Of a DNA stretch of 64,000 nucleotides, positions 40,001 to 44,857 are shown piece by piece; the stretch's first letter is position 1, and every line of letters starts with the position of its first letter. Where the stretch lies: NCBI GenBank assembly GCA_032433765.1, contig JAVIAB010000124.1, positions 76,502,119 to 76,566,118 of the forward strand. The letters are read 5' to 3'. The translations under genes were made by a program, and so were the position numbers. The stretch comes from Megaustenia siamemsis. Its lineage: Eukaryota > Mollusca > Gastropoda > Stylommatophora > Ariophantidae. The notes below the pieces were generated by a model that saw nothing but the letters and a program-made list of their open reading frames with translations, did not search any database and had not been told where the DNA came from.

Positions 40001-41377
40001 ACAACTTGAATATATTGTGACAACTGGAAAAATTGAGGGACGAAGAGATAGAGGGAAGCAAAGAGAAAAAATAACAGACAGCTTGAGAGAATGGCTTGGC
40101 AGAAGGTCAACAACAGAAATGATAAATAGCTGCCGAGATCGAAGGTTGTGGAGAGACATGATCACCTACGCCAGTAGGCCCGGTACTTGATGATGATGAT
40201 GATCAACCCGATGGATGGAAATTTATAGAGAGCAGAAATACATGTGAATTGCTTCTGTACTATTGAAACAAGTAATCTGTCCTCAAGGCACACAAACCAC
40301 AAACTTCATATTAAACCATTTCATAGAAAATAAATGTCCAACAAGGAAATAACTCTATTATCAAAACGGGCACTCTACAATACAATCTTCATCCCAACAT
40401 TCCGCTGCCAATGCCAGTCCTGGACCCTAGATGCAAGAACAATAAGAAAAATAACCTCTACTGAGATGAAATATGTTAGACAAATGACAGGGAACCGCCT
40501 GAGAGATAAGATCAGAAATGAAAAACTAGGAAAAAAGCTAGGAATAACCCCAGCCATAGAATATATAAAGAAACAACAGATAATATGGTTTGGTCACATG
40601 ACAAGGCAGAAAAATTAAAACACAACACAATGAGCCTTCAAAAAACATTGCGAGAACACCAGACTCAAGGGCCAACCATGAAAAAGATGGATTGACACAA
40701 TATTAGAAACACTAGGAAACATAACAGCAGCAGAGGCAAACTGAAGAGCAAAAGACCACAAATTATATCTCACCTCGACGCTGAAAGGCAAATGAGGAAG
40801 GAAAGAAAAAGACAGAAAATAAATTTACCTTGTCATTTATACGAGCTGTGATAGTTCCATGTGTCTCCCCATTTGTGTTGATCATTCTAATCTCCTCTTT
40901 AGTGAACATATCTTTCATCTGTGTTGGTGTTGCAGTTGTGGCAAAATCAATGTCTGTGGGTACTTTCCCAGCAAGCAAGTCTCTGACAGCACCACCAGCA
41001 ATGCGCAACTCATGGCCATACTTTGAGAACAAATCAACAAGAAAATGAAGCTCCGGTGTGAAGATTGAATGAAACTCTGGTGTTTCCAGCTTCATTTTGA
41101 TCAAATTTGGTTTTGAGATTATCTGAGAAGAGGACCTTGTAATGCTCAACTGTGATGTTTGTGAGAATGTTCTGAAGCAATGTCCAGCTGAAGCACTTTT
41201 TCCTTCACAATTCTGGCATTTGTACTTACAGACCTGCCTGTTGTAGGTTGGTGGTCTCTGACCACAAAGTGTTCGATGAATACTCCTACTCCAATGAAAG
41301 TTTCTCACAAAAGAGAAACTGTTGGTGATGTGTGGAATGCTAATGATATGAGCCAAGAAAAATGCCTTTCTGTTCAT
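9788..41377 (-). CDS. TRNT1: CCA-adding tRNA nucleotidyltransferase 1, eight coding exons
   Basis: The enzyme adds or repairs the 3' CCA of tRNAs from CTP and ATP. Animal forms act in mitochondria, cytosol and nucleus. Exons are 41377-40829, 36200-36071, 33428-33302, 31220-31135, 30160-30053, 20857-20745, 12438-12247 and 10018-9788. They sum to 1536 nt, giving 511 aa plus a stop, with every donor GT, every acceptor AG and consistent phases (0,1,2,1,1,0,0). Visible class II motifs: GGAVRDLL (128-135), catalytic DxD D142/D144 in [13 protein letters not shown] (216-218), [10 protein letters not shown] (259-268) and GERIWLE (301-307). The C-terminal half contains the usual FPVTGHDL. Human TRNT1 is about 434 aa. 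Here about 94 residues, Arg/Ser-rich, precede M95 (MKLETPEF), where the conserved domain starts. This fits a mitochondrial presequence, with M95 as a possible second start for a cytosolic form. All catalytic residues are intact, so the gene is probably functional despite introns packed with repeats. Confidence 0.95.
10230..10320 (+). mobile_element. LINE-B 5' end piece, left part
   Basis: Matches the 5' untranslated start of the full-length LINE at about 43785-43890 (shared GAGTAAAAGGCTAAGGGAGG and AACAACCCCACTGCCTTG). Its continuation lies at 10968-11035, with a LINE-C fragment in between. Confidence 0.75.
10325..10968 (-). pseudogene. LINE-C fragment within LINE-B, itself split by a SINE
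   Basis: Minus-strand frames (10286-10603 and 10631-11002) carry the RT C-terminal part [17 protein letters not shown], the [15 protein letters not shown] stretch and [12 protein letters not shown], as in the copy at 50518-52400. Part of the RNase H region (MQWVEPVQK) is joined directly after an internal deletion. It fills the gap between the two LINE-B 5' pieces. Confidence 0.8.
10606..10867 (-). mobile_element. tRNA-derived SINE with target-site duplication
   Basis: 262 bp flanked by AATGCACATAG (10595-10605) and AATGCGCATAG (10868-10878). On the minus strand it begins with a tRNA-like head containing an A box, TAGCTCAATGGTTAG, and a B box, GGGTTTAATCCC. It then runs through the CCCAGCCTTAAATGGGTAC core to a TTTACTTTTT-type tail. 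The flanking LINE-C sequence is continuous once the SINE is removed. Confidence 0.9.
10968..11035 (+). mobile_element. LINE-B 5' end piece, right part
   Basis: Matches 44008-44075 of the full-length LINE (GGGGGATTCC, then GGGACATCA...GTGCTACA), which is the N-terminal coding part there. About 110 bp of the element between this and the left piece is missing or was replaced. Confidence 0.7.
11040..12065 (-). pseudogene. Jockey-like LINE-G fragment with an expanded internal array
   Basis: Reading the minus strand from 12065, there is a KVDQVQN-like stretch then [12 protein letters not shown] and [11 protein letters not shown]. After the 21-bp array it resumes as [19 protein letters not shown] and [11 protein letters not shown]. 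These are the segments following the RT domain in Jockey-type LINEs (VQN.ALR.I.GA...; EKLKRLP.HPL). The tandem array sits between them, in frame. Confidence 0.65.
11246..11960. repeat. 21-bp minisatellite, about 34 copies
   Basis: The unit is GTGTTTTATACTTTCTGTGG plus one base, with point variants (TATATTTTC, TTATGTGG, GTTGTG). As 21 is a multiple of 3, several frames on both strands stay open through it. The long frames at 11259-12049 and 11570-11989 reflect this and are not genes. On the minus strand the unit reads as a 7-residue HHRKYKT repeat. Confidence 0.95.
12247..12438 (-). CDS. TRNT1: TRNT1 exon 7 (residues 372-435)
   Basis: 192 nt between TTCAG/GTTTAC and GGCCAT/GTAAGT, phase 0 at both ends. 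It encodes [20 protein letters not shown] and continues to ELMKYCGH, the tail-domain helices. Confidence 0.92.
12610..12830 (-). mobile_element. LINE-B2 3' end fragment
   Basis: On the minus strand it matches the terminal part of the family at 22605 and 55335, from the CTTTTGATGTTA region to the CATCATTAT...GAGTGCC end. It is 5'-truncated and non-coding. Confidence 0.75.
12832..13415 (+). pseudogene. LINE RT C-terminal fragment
   Basis: The 12791-13027 frame encodes [18 protein letters not shown] and [19 protein letters not shown]. Broken frames follow that encode the [10 protein letters not shown] and later C-terminal parts. The pattern matches LINE RT ends (YLG...SDGRC, ...CESWT). Many stops are present. 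The 34-bp array starts at its 3' end. Confidence 0.7.
13407..14729. repeat. 34-bp minisatellite, left arm (about 39 copies)
   Basis: Each unit contains TTTATTGTCACTGTCTAATG and GGTTTATTAG. Within it CTAAT and ATTAG are reverse complements across GGTTT, so every unit can form a short hairpin. Variants cluster: a block at about 13790-14130 has TTTATAGTC in place of TTTATTGTC. The array continues at 17347 beyond an inserted LINE. It lies in TRNT1 intron 6. Confidence 0.95.
14730..15392 (+). pseudogene. LINE-A apurinic-like endonuclease, partial
   Basis: The frame starts in the array (14721) but element sequence begins at VQLQQLINK. It contains [31 protein letters not shown] and [13 protein letters not shown], the D/N and terminal SDH motifs of LINE endonucleases. 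The first ~100 residues, including the catalytic Glu region, are absent. A single frameshift at about 15250-15290 separates it from the RT frame, so the original element had one continuous ORF. Confidence 0.9.
15247..17253 (+). pseudogene. LINE-A reverse transcriptase, complete domain
   Basis: A long open frame with the linker ([16 protein letters not shown]), the RT blocks [49 protein letters not shown] and [19 protein letters not shown], and active site [12 protein letters not shown]. The C-terminal region has [38 protein letters not shown] and [17 protein letters not shown]. The active site is FADD, as in RTE/CR1-type elements. No stop interrupts the RT. It is dead only because the endonuclease is truncated and frameshifted. 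Confidence 0.93.
17347..17900. repeat. 34-bp minisatellite, right arm (about 16 copies)
   Basis: Continuation of the array at 13407-14729 after the LINE-A insertion, with the same unit and phase apart from the duplicated target. The whole original array was about 1.9 kb. Confidence 0.95.
18490..18815 (+). mobile_element. tRNA-derived SINE
   Basis: A tRNA-like head (GGTAGACGAGTTGGG...; B box GTGTTCGATTCCTG) is followed by the CCCAGCC...GAAATGGGTAC core and a TTTACCTTACC tail. A second tRNA-like stretch (GCGGCTGAGCAC... GGTTCAAGTC) at 18740-18797 suggests a composite or two abutting copies. Confidence 0.7.
18980..19495 (+). repeat. Dispersed repeat R, copy 1 (partial)
   Basis: Matches 49808-50337 and, inverted, 53768-54300. 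It shares GGAATTGGAGTCA, ATATGGTGGATGGGCGGCGG and CCGGCTTGTTGCAGGAGC, and ends at GGCCTTCCATAACC. It lies in TRNT1 intron 6. The inverse strand from the end reads as a short frame, [18 protein letters not shown], conserved in several copies. Confidence 0.85.
19620..20238 (+). repeat. Dispersed repeat R, copy 2, holding a SINE
   Basis: A second, directly oriented partial copy starting at CAATATGGTGGATAGGC and ending at GCCTTCCATAACC. It is interrupted by the SINE at 19823-19998. Confidence 0.85.
19823..19998 (-). mobile_element. 5'-truncated SINE in repeat R, perfect duplication
   Basis: Flanked by a perfect 12-bp duplication, ATTGTTTATGAT (19811-19822 and 19999-20010). The sequence matches 10606-10790 from its tail to the CCCAGCCTTAAATGGGTA core, where it stops. 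The tRNA head is missing. It postdates this copy of R. Confidence 0.92.
20321..20740. repeat. 35-bp minisatellite containing the exon 6 splice donor
   Basis: Twelve units at exact 35-bp spacing (20321, 20356 ... 20706). The thirteenth position, 20741, is the real exon 6 donor. On the minus strand each unit carries GCTGATGTAAGC or GCCGATGTAAGC, the same text as the true exon/intron border. Ten or eleven copies keep GTAAGC. The unit at 20671 has GAAAGC instead and would be inactive. Units 3-7 share the C variant, so copies expanded in blocks. Confidence 0.95.
20745..20857 (-). CDS. TRNT1: TRNT1 exon 6 (residues 334-371)
   Basis: 113 nt between TTTATAG/GTCTGC and GCTGAT/GTAAGC, phase 0 at the end. 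It encodes [17 protein letters not shown] and [10 protein letters not shown], matching human IGLP...LLASLF. The donor sequence is repeated in the adjoining 35-bp array (20321-20740). Reading past the donor gives VSIQLIS then a stop. Confidence 0.92.
21100..21325 (+). mobile_element. tRNA-derived SINE (second family)
   Basis: The head AGGTGCGCGTGGCCGTGCGG and a B-box-like GTGTTCAAAGCCCG resemble a tRNA(Leu/Ser)-type promoter. A GC-richer body follows (GACTGCTTGACCAAGCGGCC). It is distinct from the CCCAGCC-core SINEs. No clear duplication was found. Confidence 0.55.
21345..21400. repeat. Two units of the 28-bp-array sequence
   Basis: Two copies of ACTAATGTTTGACTTTTC / ACCAATGTTTCTAACTTTTC with TTCTTC and GATTACAA, related to the array unit at 26945-28668 and lying 5.5 kb from it. 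Confidence 0.6.
21405..21850 (-). pseudogene. LINE-D 3' fragment
   Basis: On the minus strand it matches the C-terminal RT region seen at 56690-57120 (the part encoding the CETWRMTK, DKVTNxELW, RRWRWIGHTLRKP and GKDKEEDQ-like stretches). All frames are broken. Confidence 0.75.
22002..22571. mobile_element. MITE with about 72-bp terminal inverted repeats
   Basis: The ends TATAGTTCGTTCAGAAATTC and (inverted) TATAGTTTGTTCACAAATTC begin arms that match over about 72 bp, through GTGCCCACAG and ATTATCTCGGAAACTG to TGATGAATTTCTGTAA. The outermost TA on each side fits a TA target duplication as in Tc1/mariner-type elements. The 570-bp element has no coding capacity. It lies in TRNT1 intron 5. Confidence 0.85.
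23290..24255 (+). mobile_element. LINE-H 3' half inserted in LINE-B2
   Basis: Flanked by a 13-bp duplication, ATAATCATATCTA (23277-23289 and 24256-24268). It encodes an RT C-terminus: the 23247-23501 frame ([26 protein letters not shown]) and, after one in-frame stop at about 23499, the long 23613-24086 frame ([70 protein letters not shown]). It ends in a (TA)n tail. The frame is well kept, so it is fairly young. Confidence 0.92.
24350..24420 (+). mobile_element. 71-bp LINE-A 3' stub with target duplication
   Basis: Only the last 71 bp of LINE-A (GAGAAGGAGTATCTGGGTC ... GGCTCGAAAGGTCAATAG, GATA tail), bounded by TAGTGCAGTAT and TAGTACAGTAT. This is an extreme 5' truncation. Confidence 0.85.
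24678..25221 (-). mobile_element. LINE-A 3' end with a 129-bp foreign 5' segment
   Basis: Flanked by TATATCTTTT (24668-24677 and 25222-25231). Positions 24678-25092 are almost identical, by eye, to the last 415 bp of the LINE at 14730-17346 (about two differences). Positions 25093-25221 do not match that LINE. On the minus strand they contain CAACGGTTCTATACCAGC, which resembles a pol III B box. Confidence 0.88.
25310..25430 (-). mobile_element. 121-bp LINE-D 3' end inserted in LINE-B2
   Basis: Bounded by TATATAGGTTTG (25298-25309) and TATATTGGTTTG (25431-25442). The minus strand matches 57160-57252 (CCCTCACATTTAGCTTTAC, GCATTTCTTTGCCTTAAC), the 3' region of the LINE-D copy at 56150. Confidence 0.85.
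26945..28668. repeat. 28-bp minisatellite, about 61 copies
   Basis: The unit contains TTCTATAATTACAAC and AATGTTT(C/T)TGAC. Three main variants (CAAATG, CTAGTG, CTAATG) alternate, and a 34-bp variant carries an extra TTTTCT. A rare AATAAC variant occurs at 27571 and 27934 only, within two near-identical 13-unit blocks. It lies in TRNT1 intron 5 at the 5' edge of LINE-B2. Confidence 0.95.
29083..29520 (-). repeat. 54-bp tandem repeat, 8 copies, open on the minus strand
   Basis: Eight near-identical 54-bp units. On the minus strand they read as an 18-residue repeat, [18 protein letters not shown], within a 180-aa frame (29615-29073) whose unique start is [15 protein letters not shown]. The frame runs in the sense direction of TRNT1 intron 5. 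Since 54 is divisible by 3, openness is expected once the first unit is open. No homology is recognised and I do not call a gene. Confidence 0.85.
29690..30052. repeat. 34-bp minisatellite abutting the exon 5 donor
   Basis: About ten units with CATTTCCCACTTATAAACAT and CTCAATCTATGAA or variants. The last unit (30020-30060) contains the true donor. On the minus strand the true border reads TTTATAG/GTGGGAACTG, and the units read TTTATAAGTGGGAAATG or similar. The unit at about 29690 keeps TATAGGTGGGAA. Confidence 0.9.
30053..30160 (-). CDS. TRNT1: TRNT1 exon 5 (residues 298-334)
   Basis: 108 nt between ATCACAG/GTGTTT and TTTATAG/GTGGGA. It encodes [13 protein letters not shown] (motif E region) and ends in LGLGNFI. 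Its donor forms the edge of a 34-bp tandem array. Reading past the donor gives GGNCS then a stop, so use of any later donor would truncate the protein. Confidence 0.92.
30804..31064 (-). mobile_element. tRNA-derived SINE with target duplication
   Basis: 261 bp bounded by TTATCTTTGT (30794-30803 and 31065-31074). The minus strand starts GGTGGCTGAGTGATAGCGTG (A box) with B box GGTTCAATCTCC, then the core GGGTATCAG. It lies in TRNT1 intron 4, about 70 bp from the exon 4 donor. Confidence 0.9.
31135..31220 (-). CDS. TRNT1: TRNT1 exon 4 (residues 269-298)
   Basis: 86 nt between TTGACAG/ATTTTA and TATCAT/GTAAGT, phase 1 at the end. It encodes FYGRL then [17 protein letters not shown], the helical neck segment. 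Confidence 0.92.
31860..31990 (-). mobile_element. Probable SINE head fragment
   Basis: The minus strand shows CTCGTGTTTGAATCCATTG, a B-box-like motif, with CCTCCCTGGT upstream. No duplication or full body can be defined. It directly precedes repeat R copy 3. Confidence 0.4.
31995..32692 (-). repeat. Dispersed repeat R, solo copy 3
   Basis: Begins GTTATGGAAGGCCTCAGTATC and runs through the shared motifs (CCGGACTTGGAATATGAGG, GCCGCCTATCCACCATAT, CGAAACACGGTGCAAATTCC) to TTGAATAGCC. It therefore covers about 700 bp of the 1.05-kb repeat. It lies in TRNT1 intron 3 and has no hAT sequence nearby. Confidence 0.88.
32693..32995 (+). mobile_element. Probable tRNA-derived SINE
   Basis: The head GGTAAGGTAACAGCCTCTGG with GGTCATGGGTTTGCATC could be a degenerate A/B-box pair. 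The body CATGGCATTGCCCTCC and AATCCAATGTCTAG resembles that of the SINE at 18490. No duplication is visible, and the boundary with R copy 3 is inferred. Confidence 0.45.
33117..33277. repeat. 49/55-bp tandem repeat, 3 copies, near the exon 3 donor
   Basis: Three copies containing TTTCATGCTATAACCACTGC and AACATATAAAACACAACA. Copies two and three have a 6-bp insertion. The array ends about 25 nt from the exon 3 donor (33301). Confidence 0.85.
33302..33428 (-). CDS. TRNT1: TRNT1 exon 3 (residues 227-269)
   Basis: 127 nt between ATCAG/GTTTTG and TTTCAG/GTGCTG, phase 2 at the end. It encodes the [10 protein letters not shown] stretch and the [10 protein letters not shown] motif that lines the nucleotide pocket in class II enzymes. 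Confidence 0.93.
33640..34070 (-). pseudogene. Degenerate LINE RT C-terminal fragment
   Basis: The minus strand reads [14 protein letters not shown] and [14 protein letters not shown] text, the GRPK.RW.D...K.....WE region found at the ends of LINE ORFs. The 12-bp TCAGGTGTCAAGGGAGA stretch is duplicated at 33678-33712. It is too decayed to place in a family. Confidence 0.5.
34715..35985 (+). pseudogene. LINE-B2 RT fragment carrying a 41-bp array
   Basis: Plus-strand text resembles GCVLSP...[12 protein letters not shown]... then [11 protein letters not shown] followed by the active-site [13 protein letters not shown] at about 34855-34900. After the array the element continues with [15 protein letters not shown], and later [11 protein letters not shown] and [14 protein letters not shown]. 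It ends near 35985 with a CAGGATGATGATTATGG tail. Multiple stops and frameshifts are present. It lies in TRNT1 intron 2, ending about 85 bp before exon 2. Confidence 0.82.
34846..35337. repeat. 41-bp minisatellite made of RT active-site code
   Basis: About 12 units. The first units contain GATAAGCTGATGACACCATA and TTACTGGCAGAAAGCCTAGA. Later units diverge (GACATGGGATTACTGGCAG). Translated in the LINE frame, a unit reads as the catalytic motif ADDT(V/I)LLAES. Because 41 is not a multiple of 3, the frame shifts in every unit. Confidence 0.92.
36071..36200 (-). CDS. TRNT1: TRNT1 exon 2 (residues 184-227)
   Basis: 130 nt, entered at CCAG/GAGAAT and left at CTTG/GTGAG, phase 1. It encodes [16 protein letters not shown] and the nucleotide-binding RRDLTVNSM motif. 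It aligns with human TRNT1 from ENFEITTLRIDV onward. Confidence 0.93.
36680..37030 (-). mobile_element. LINE-B2 3' fragment
   Basis: The minus strand matches the family from AATGCCATGAAAAATATAC, through [19 protein letters not shown] broken frames, to the GAGTGCCATC end. An internal deletion joins the AAATGGTATTTTGGGG region to the terminal GGTAGCCAACC text. Confidence 0.8.
37031..38850. other. TRNT1 intron 1 sequence without recognised feature
   Basis: AT-rich unique-looking sequence. A somewhat GC-richer patch at 37680-38010 holds a 65-aa minus frame (37687-37884) that I cannot assign. No splice borders or protein motifs were found. Confidence 0.45.
38853..38996. repeat. 48-bp tandem repeat, 3 copies
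   Basis: Three near-perfect copies of a unit with AGAATGGATAAAATAAAACT and CCACACTAGGCCTTCATATG, differing by single bases. Starts are 38853, 38901 and 38949. Confidence 0.92.
39480..40195 (+). mobile_element. LINE-B 3' copy with intact RT C-terminus
   Basis: A 5'-truncated copy of the RTE-like LINE at 43780-46947. The 39492-40190 frame (232 aa) is open to the natural stop: [69 protein letters not shown] and [14 protein letters not shown], then a GATGATGATGATGAT tail. It differs only sparsely from 46255-46945, and it lacks the frame breaks seen there. It lies in TRNT1 intron 1. Confidence 0.92.
40317..40822 (+). pseudogene. LINE-I RT C-terminal fragment next to the exon 1 donor
   Basis: The 40334-40618 frame encodes [39 protein letters not shown] and [17 protein letters not shown], a LINE RT C-terminus. 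Broken frames then lead to a 3' end (TATCTCACCTCGACGCTGAA, AATGAGGAAGG) about 20-30 nt from the TRNT1 donor at 40828. The related 3' end lies at 54848-55125. Confidence 0.82.
40829..41377 (-). CDS. TRNT1: TRNT1 exon 1 (residues 1-183)
   Basis: Starts at the first ATG of the frame and ends ...NDK at a GTAAAT donor, phase 0. It carries a presequence-like N-terminus with many Arg/Ser and few acids, then the head domain with GGAVRD and DxD. The frame remains open slightly upstream without a stop, so an additional 5' exon cannot be excluded. The frame also reads on 66 nt into intron 1 before a stop, so intron retention would add about 21 residues. Confidence 0.9.
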
Positions 41378-41960
41378 GAGGGATTTTTGTAAACTTGAGG
41401 TGTAGAATTGAGTGTAGGCCTGTAACGAAATCTCAGCATTCAGTATTTATTGTGAAACAAAAAGATGCATAAAATATTGTGCTATTTTAACTTTTTCAAC
41501 AACTGTTGGGAAACATTTGCAACTGTTCACTTCAAATTCTTATAACAAGAATCCTGAAATAAAGTCAATTTTTAAAATCTCCAAATTTGTTCTTCTTTAT
41601 CCTATATTTTAACAAATCTTTGATAATGCTATTACCCAGCTTGCAAATTAGTTATAAGGCATTTTGTGAAATTTGTTTAAATGGTTAATAGTGTGTACTT
41701 TTCTTGTCCGTGTGTAATTTGTGTGGCCATGTGGGGTTTACGTGACTAGTAAGGCCTACTCGCACACAGTAGTGGATGAGAGAGAGATATCGTTTGAGGA
41801 AACAAAGCATACAGTACAAGTTGTAGCTGCAGTTGGAAAAATTACTGTTTTCTTGTACTGGATAGGGTCAATAGGCTTTTATCATAAAGGCTGAGTACTT
41901 GGTGCACATATAGCTCTCTCCACACTTATTTAAATCTATTAGCAAGTCATTAAATTTGTT
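41378..41960. other. Upstream of TRNT1 exon 1; promoter not resolved
   Basis: This should contain the TRNT1 5' UTR and promoter (minus strand). The region is AT-rich with no clear TATA box or CpG island. A slightly GC-rich patch at 41700-41800 precedes the Tigger-like remnant. Confidence 0.4.
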
Positions 41961-41964
41961 ATTG

Positions 41965-43767
41965 CAATGGCTTCCAGTACTGGCAAGAAATACAAGTGCA
42001 CATATCATTTGAAATTAAAATGATATTGATAGAGAAGATGGACAAAAAGTTAAAATCAAAAGCTAAAATATGCAGAGAACATAATATTTCCTCAAGCACA
42101 CAACATACAATCTTGAAGAACAGAAGTGGCATTATGTCAGCGTATATATGCTCTGGTTTTGGGTAGAATAGAAAGAAAATTTGTCAAAATGTTGACTGAG
42201 TTTTGCATACATGGTTCCAGCAAGTCAGGAGCAAGAATACTCCAGTAAAATGTTAAAAACATCATTGGTAATTTTGTATAATTAGTGATGCTTGACTTTT
42301 GATATAAAAAGTGTTATAATTTTCTCTATGATTAATCCTGTTTTATTGTTAACATAGGCAGAGTTGCATCCCTTTTTGTTTGGCATGCTGCATTCAATCT
42401 TGCACCCAGTGGTCTTGTAGTTAAACTTCTCATTGAGCTGAATGTAGTTGCTAAATTTAGAAAGCTCTGTAAGACTTAGTGAGTGCAATAATGGGCTGCA
42501 CAGCTCTTGAAGAATGGTGCACATACTATTGTTGGGCACATTGATTAGTTTATACATAGAATCTATATATGTATAGAATCTAGTGTTGTGGATTGGTTTT
42601 TTTTCATACAAGTTTAAGTATTTTTTTTATTTGATGAAATTATGGAATAACACAATTGTATATTGAAAGATATGACAAATAAATTTTCACTCAGAACTTT
42701 CCAGGACATATTACAAAAAATAGTGACGGATGGACAACCCTGCCCTGAGTTACCAAATCTTGTGACAACAAATACAAGCAAGAAAGTGGAATATGTTCAA
42801 CATTTGTCCAGCACACTATATCTGTTAATTCCTTGGATCACTGGCTGTGAAAAATTGAACAAACTTTTCTGCTGACCTCATGTCCTAGTCTCAAATGATG
42901 ACCTCTTTCATGGTGAACTCTTATGTAAACATATTTTGACTGTTCCTTGTACCTTAAGCTCAGTAAAGCACTCATTTTTTGCTTTGAAAATAGATATAGT
43001 TACTATAGGTGTGCTCTGAGTCAAGGTTGCTTGTGACTTCTATTTAAAAAATTAACAGAAATGTTACAAGACTCAAGATTGAAAGACTCATTTTTTTAAA
43101 TTTAGTGATGAAATTTAAAAAGTTTCTAAGGAAAGAAAAGAGGCTAGAATTAATATACAAATGAAAAGATGCACACAGTGTTAAGATTTGAGAATATACC
43201 AACATTAGATGTCTTAGTTTTTTAAGATTGATGTATTTTTCCTTAATATAAACGATTTTATTTAAAATAAATAAATTTTAACAGAATATTTATAATATTT
43301 TTCAGCATTTCACATTCATTGTAAAAATATTACTACATTAAAGTGAATATGTGTTGTGGAAAGTCACTCTAGAAAAACCTTTTTTAAACTCTCACACCAT
43401 GGCACACCTAGATTCAGGAGATGCCACTAATTCTTACTGAAAAAGGGAAAAGAGAGAGCAGGCTGAGAGTCTAGGTCATACCAACTTCAACCTAAGTAAG
43501 GGCTGGCTGAACCAATTCAAAGTTTGACATGGAGTTGTAATGAAAGTTGTCTGCAGTGAGGCTGGGTCATTTCAAAAGAAACAACTGATAAGTGAAAGCA
43601 AAGAGAACTACAGGAAATTCTCAAGCAATCTGAACCAAAAAATATAAACAATGTGGATGATACAGGCCTCTTTCATAAGTGTGAAAACCACACATTTGTT
43701 GAAAAAGGAGAAGAATGCAGTTGTTACAAGATTCCAAAAGACAGAAGTTCTATTTTGATCGCTTACC
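41965..43767 (+). pseudogene. Tigger/pogo-like transposase remnant, 5' part
   Basis: Broken plus-strand frames give EKMDKKLKSKAKICREHN, ISSSTQHTILKNRSGIM and HTWFQQVRSKNTPVK at 41990-42255. This is the CENP-B-type DNA-binding region of pogo/Tigger transposases (ICREH.I..STL.TILKNR; LL.WF.QAR..N.P). Further on, 43490-43767 gives KGWLNQFKVRHGVVMKV-like text and NVDDTGLFHKCENHTF, corresponding to the first DDE motif (N.DETGLF.K). About 1.2 kb between the two is unrecognised. The copy is dead and is continued after the inserted LINE. Confidence 0.7.
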
Positions 43768-43971
43768 AATATAAATGGTTAAATACCTGTGGCTGCCCTG
43801 CTGTCTTGCAGGTAAGCTCGGGAGAGTAAAAGGCTAAGGGAGGGTACCCTGAAGTAAAACAACCCCACTGCCTTGTGGGTGAGACTTTTTAGTCGAAGGC
43901 TAGCGGAGCCAACAGTAAACAAACCGACGGAAGGCAACAAAAAACCACCGTCGTAATTTCTTTGTACAATC

Positions 43972-44857
43972 ATGAATCGCCACAACAATAGAAATAACGA
44001 CAACAACGTTAAGGGGGATTCCAATGGAAAACCCTCGTTCAGTAGGGGACATCATGTGCTACAAGTGGTACCCGATCGTCATCAAACTACTGTAAGCAAA
44101 ATAAAGATAAAACAAACTCTAAAGATAGGCACTTGGAATGTGAGAACACTCATGCAGAAGGGTAAACTAGAAAACATACAAGAAATGAAAAGAATGGGTT
44201 TACAATTACTGGGACTTTGCGAAATGAGATACACCGGATCAGGGGAGATGTATTCTGACAAACATAAAATGAATCTATTCTGGCGGTACTGAACACCAAA
44301 GAGGAGTAGGTATCATCTTGGATGCAGAAAGAGCAAGAACAGTGAAAGGCTTTTACCCAATATCTGACAGAGTCCTTTTAGTGAAATTGAATGGAAAGCC
44401 AATAGCCATAAATCTTATACAAGTCTATGCACCAACAGCAGATAGTCTAGAGGAAACGATAAATATTACGAGTTAAATGAGGCACTTCATAAATGCAAAC
44501 CACATACACCATAGTTCTAGGGGATTTTAACGCAAAAGTAGGAAAGGAAAGAGTTGAGGAAGTGGTTGGTCATTATGGCTTAGGCTAGAGAGGAATGAAA
44601 GAGGTGAGAAACTTATTGACTGGGCAAGAACACACAACATGATGATAGGAAACACCTGGTTAAAGCAACATCCAAGATGTCTGTGGACATGGAAAAGTCC
44701 AGGGGACAACACACGTAATCAAATTGATTATATAGTGATAAGCAATAGATTTAGATACAGTCTGGTGTTTGTGAAAACTAGACCAGGGGCACATTGCAAT
44801 AGTGATCATGTACCAGTTGTGGGAAAGCTTAGAGTAAAATTAAAAACAACAAAATGA
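43972..44857 (+). pseudogene. LINE-B endonuclease region, frameshifted
   Basis: Starts MNRHNNRNNDNN. The endonuclease begins IGTWNVRTLMQKGKLENIQ and LLGLCEMRYTGSGE (catalytic Glu), then breaks at about 44290. Other frames continue with VYAPTADSLEE and [16 protein letters not shown] (near 44516-44550), and 44639-44857 gives TWKSPGDNTRNQIDYIVISN and CNSDHVPVVGKLRVKLK (terminal SDH). At least three frame breaks occur. Confidence 0.9.

Noticed and set aside
42282..42875. Two short frames as a gene between Tigger-like fragments
   Set aside because: No motif, no splice borders, and the position in a decayed transposon makes chance open frames likely.
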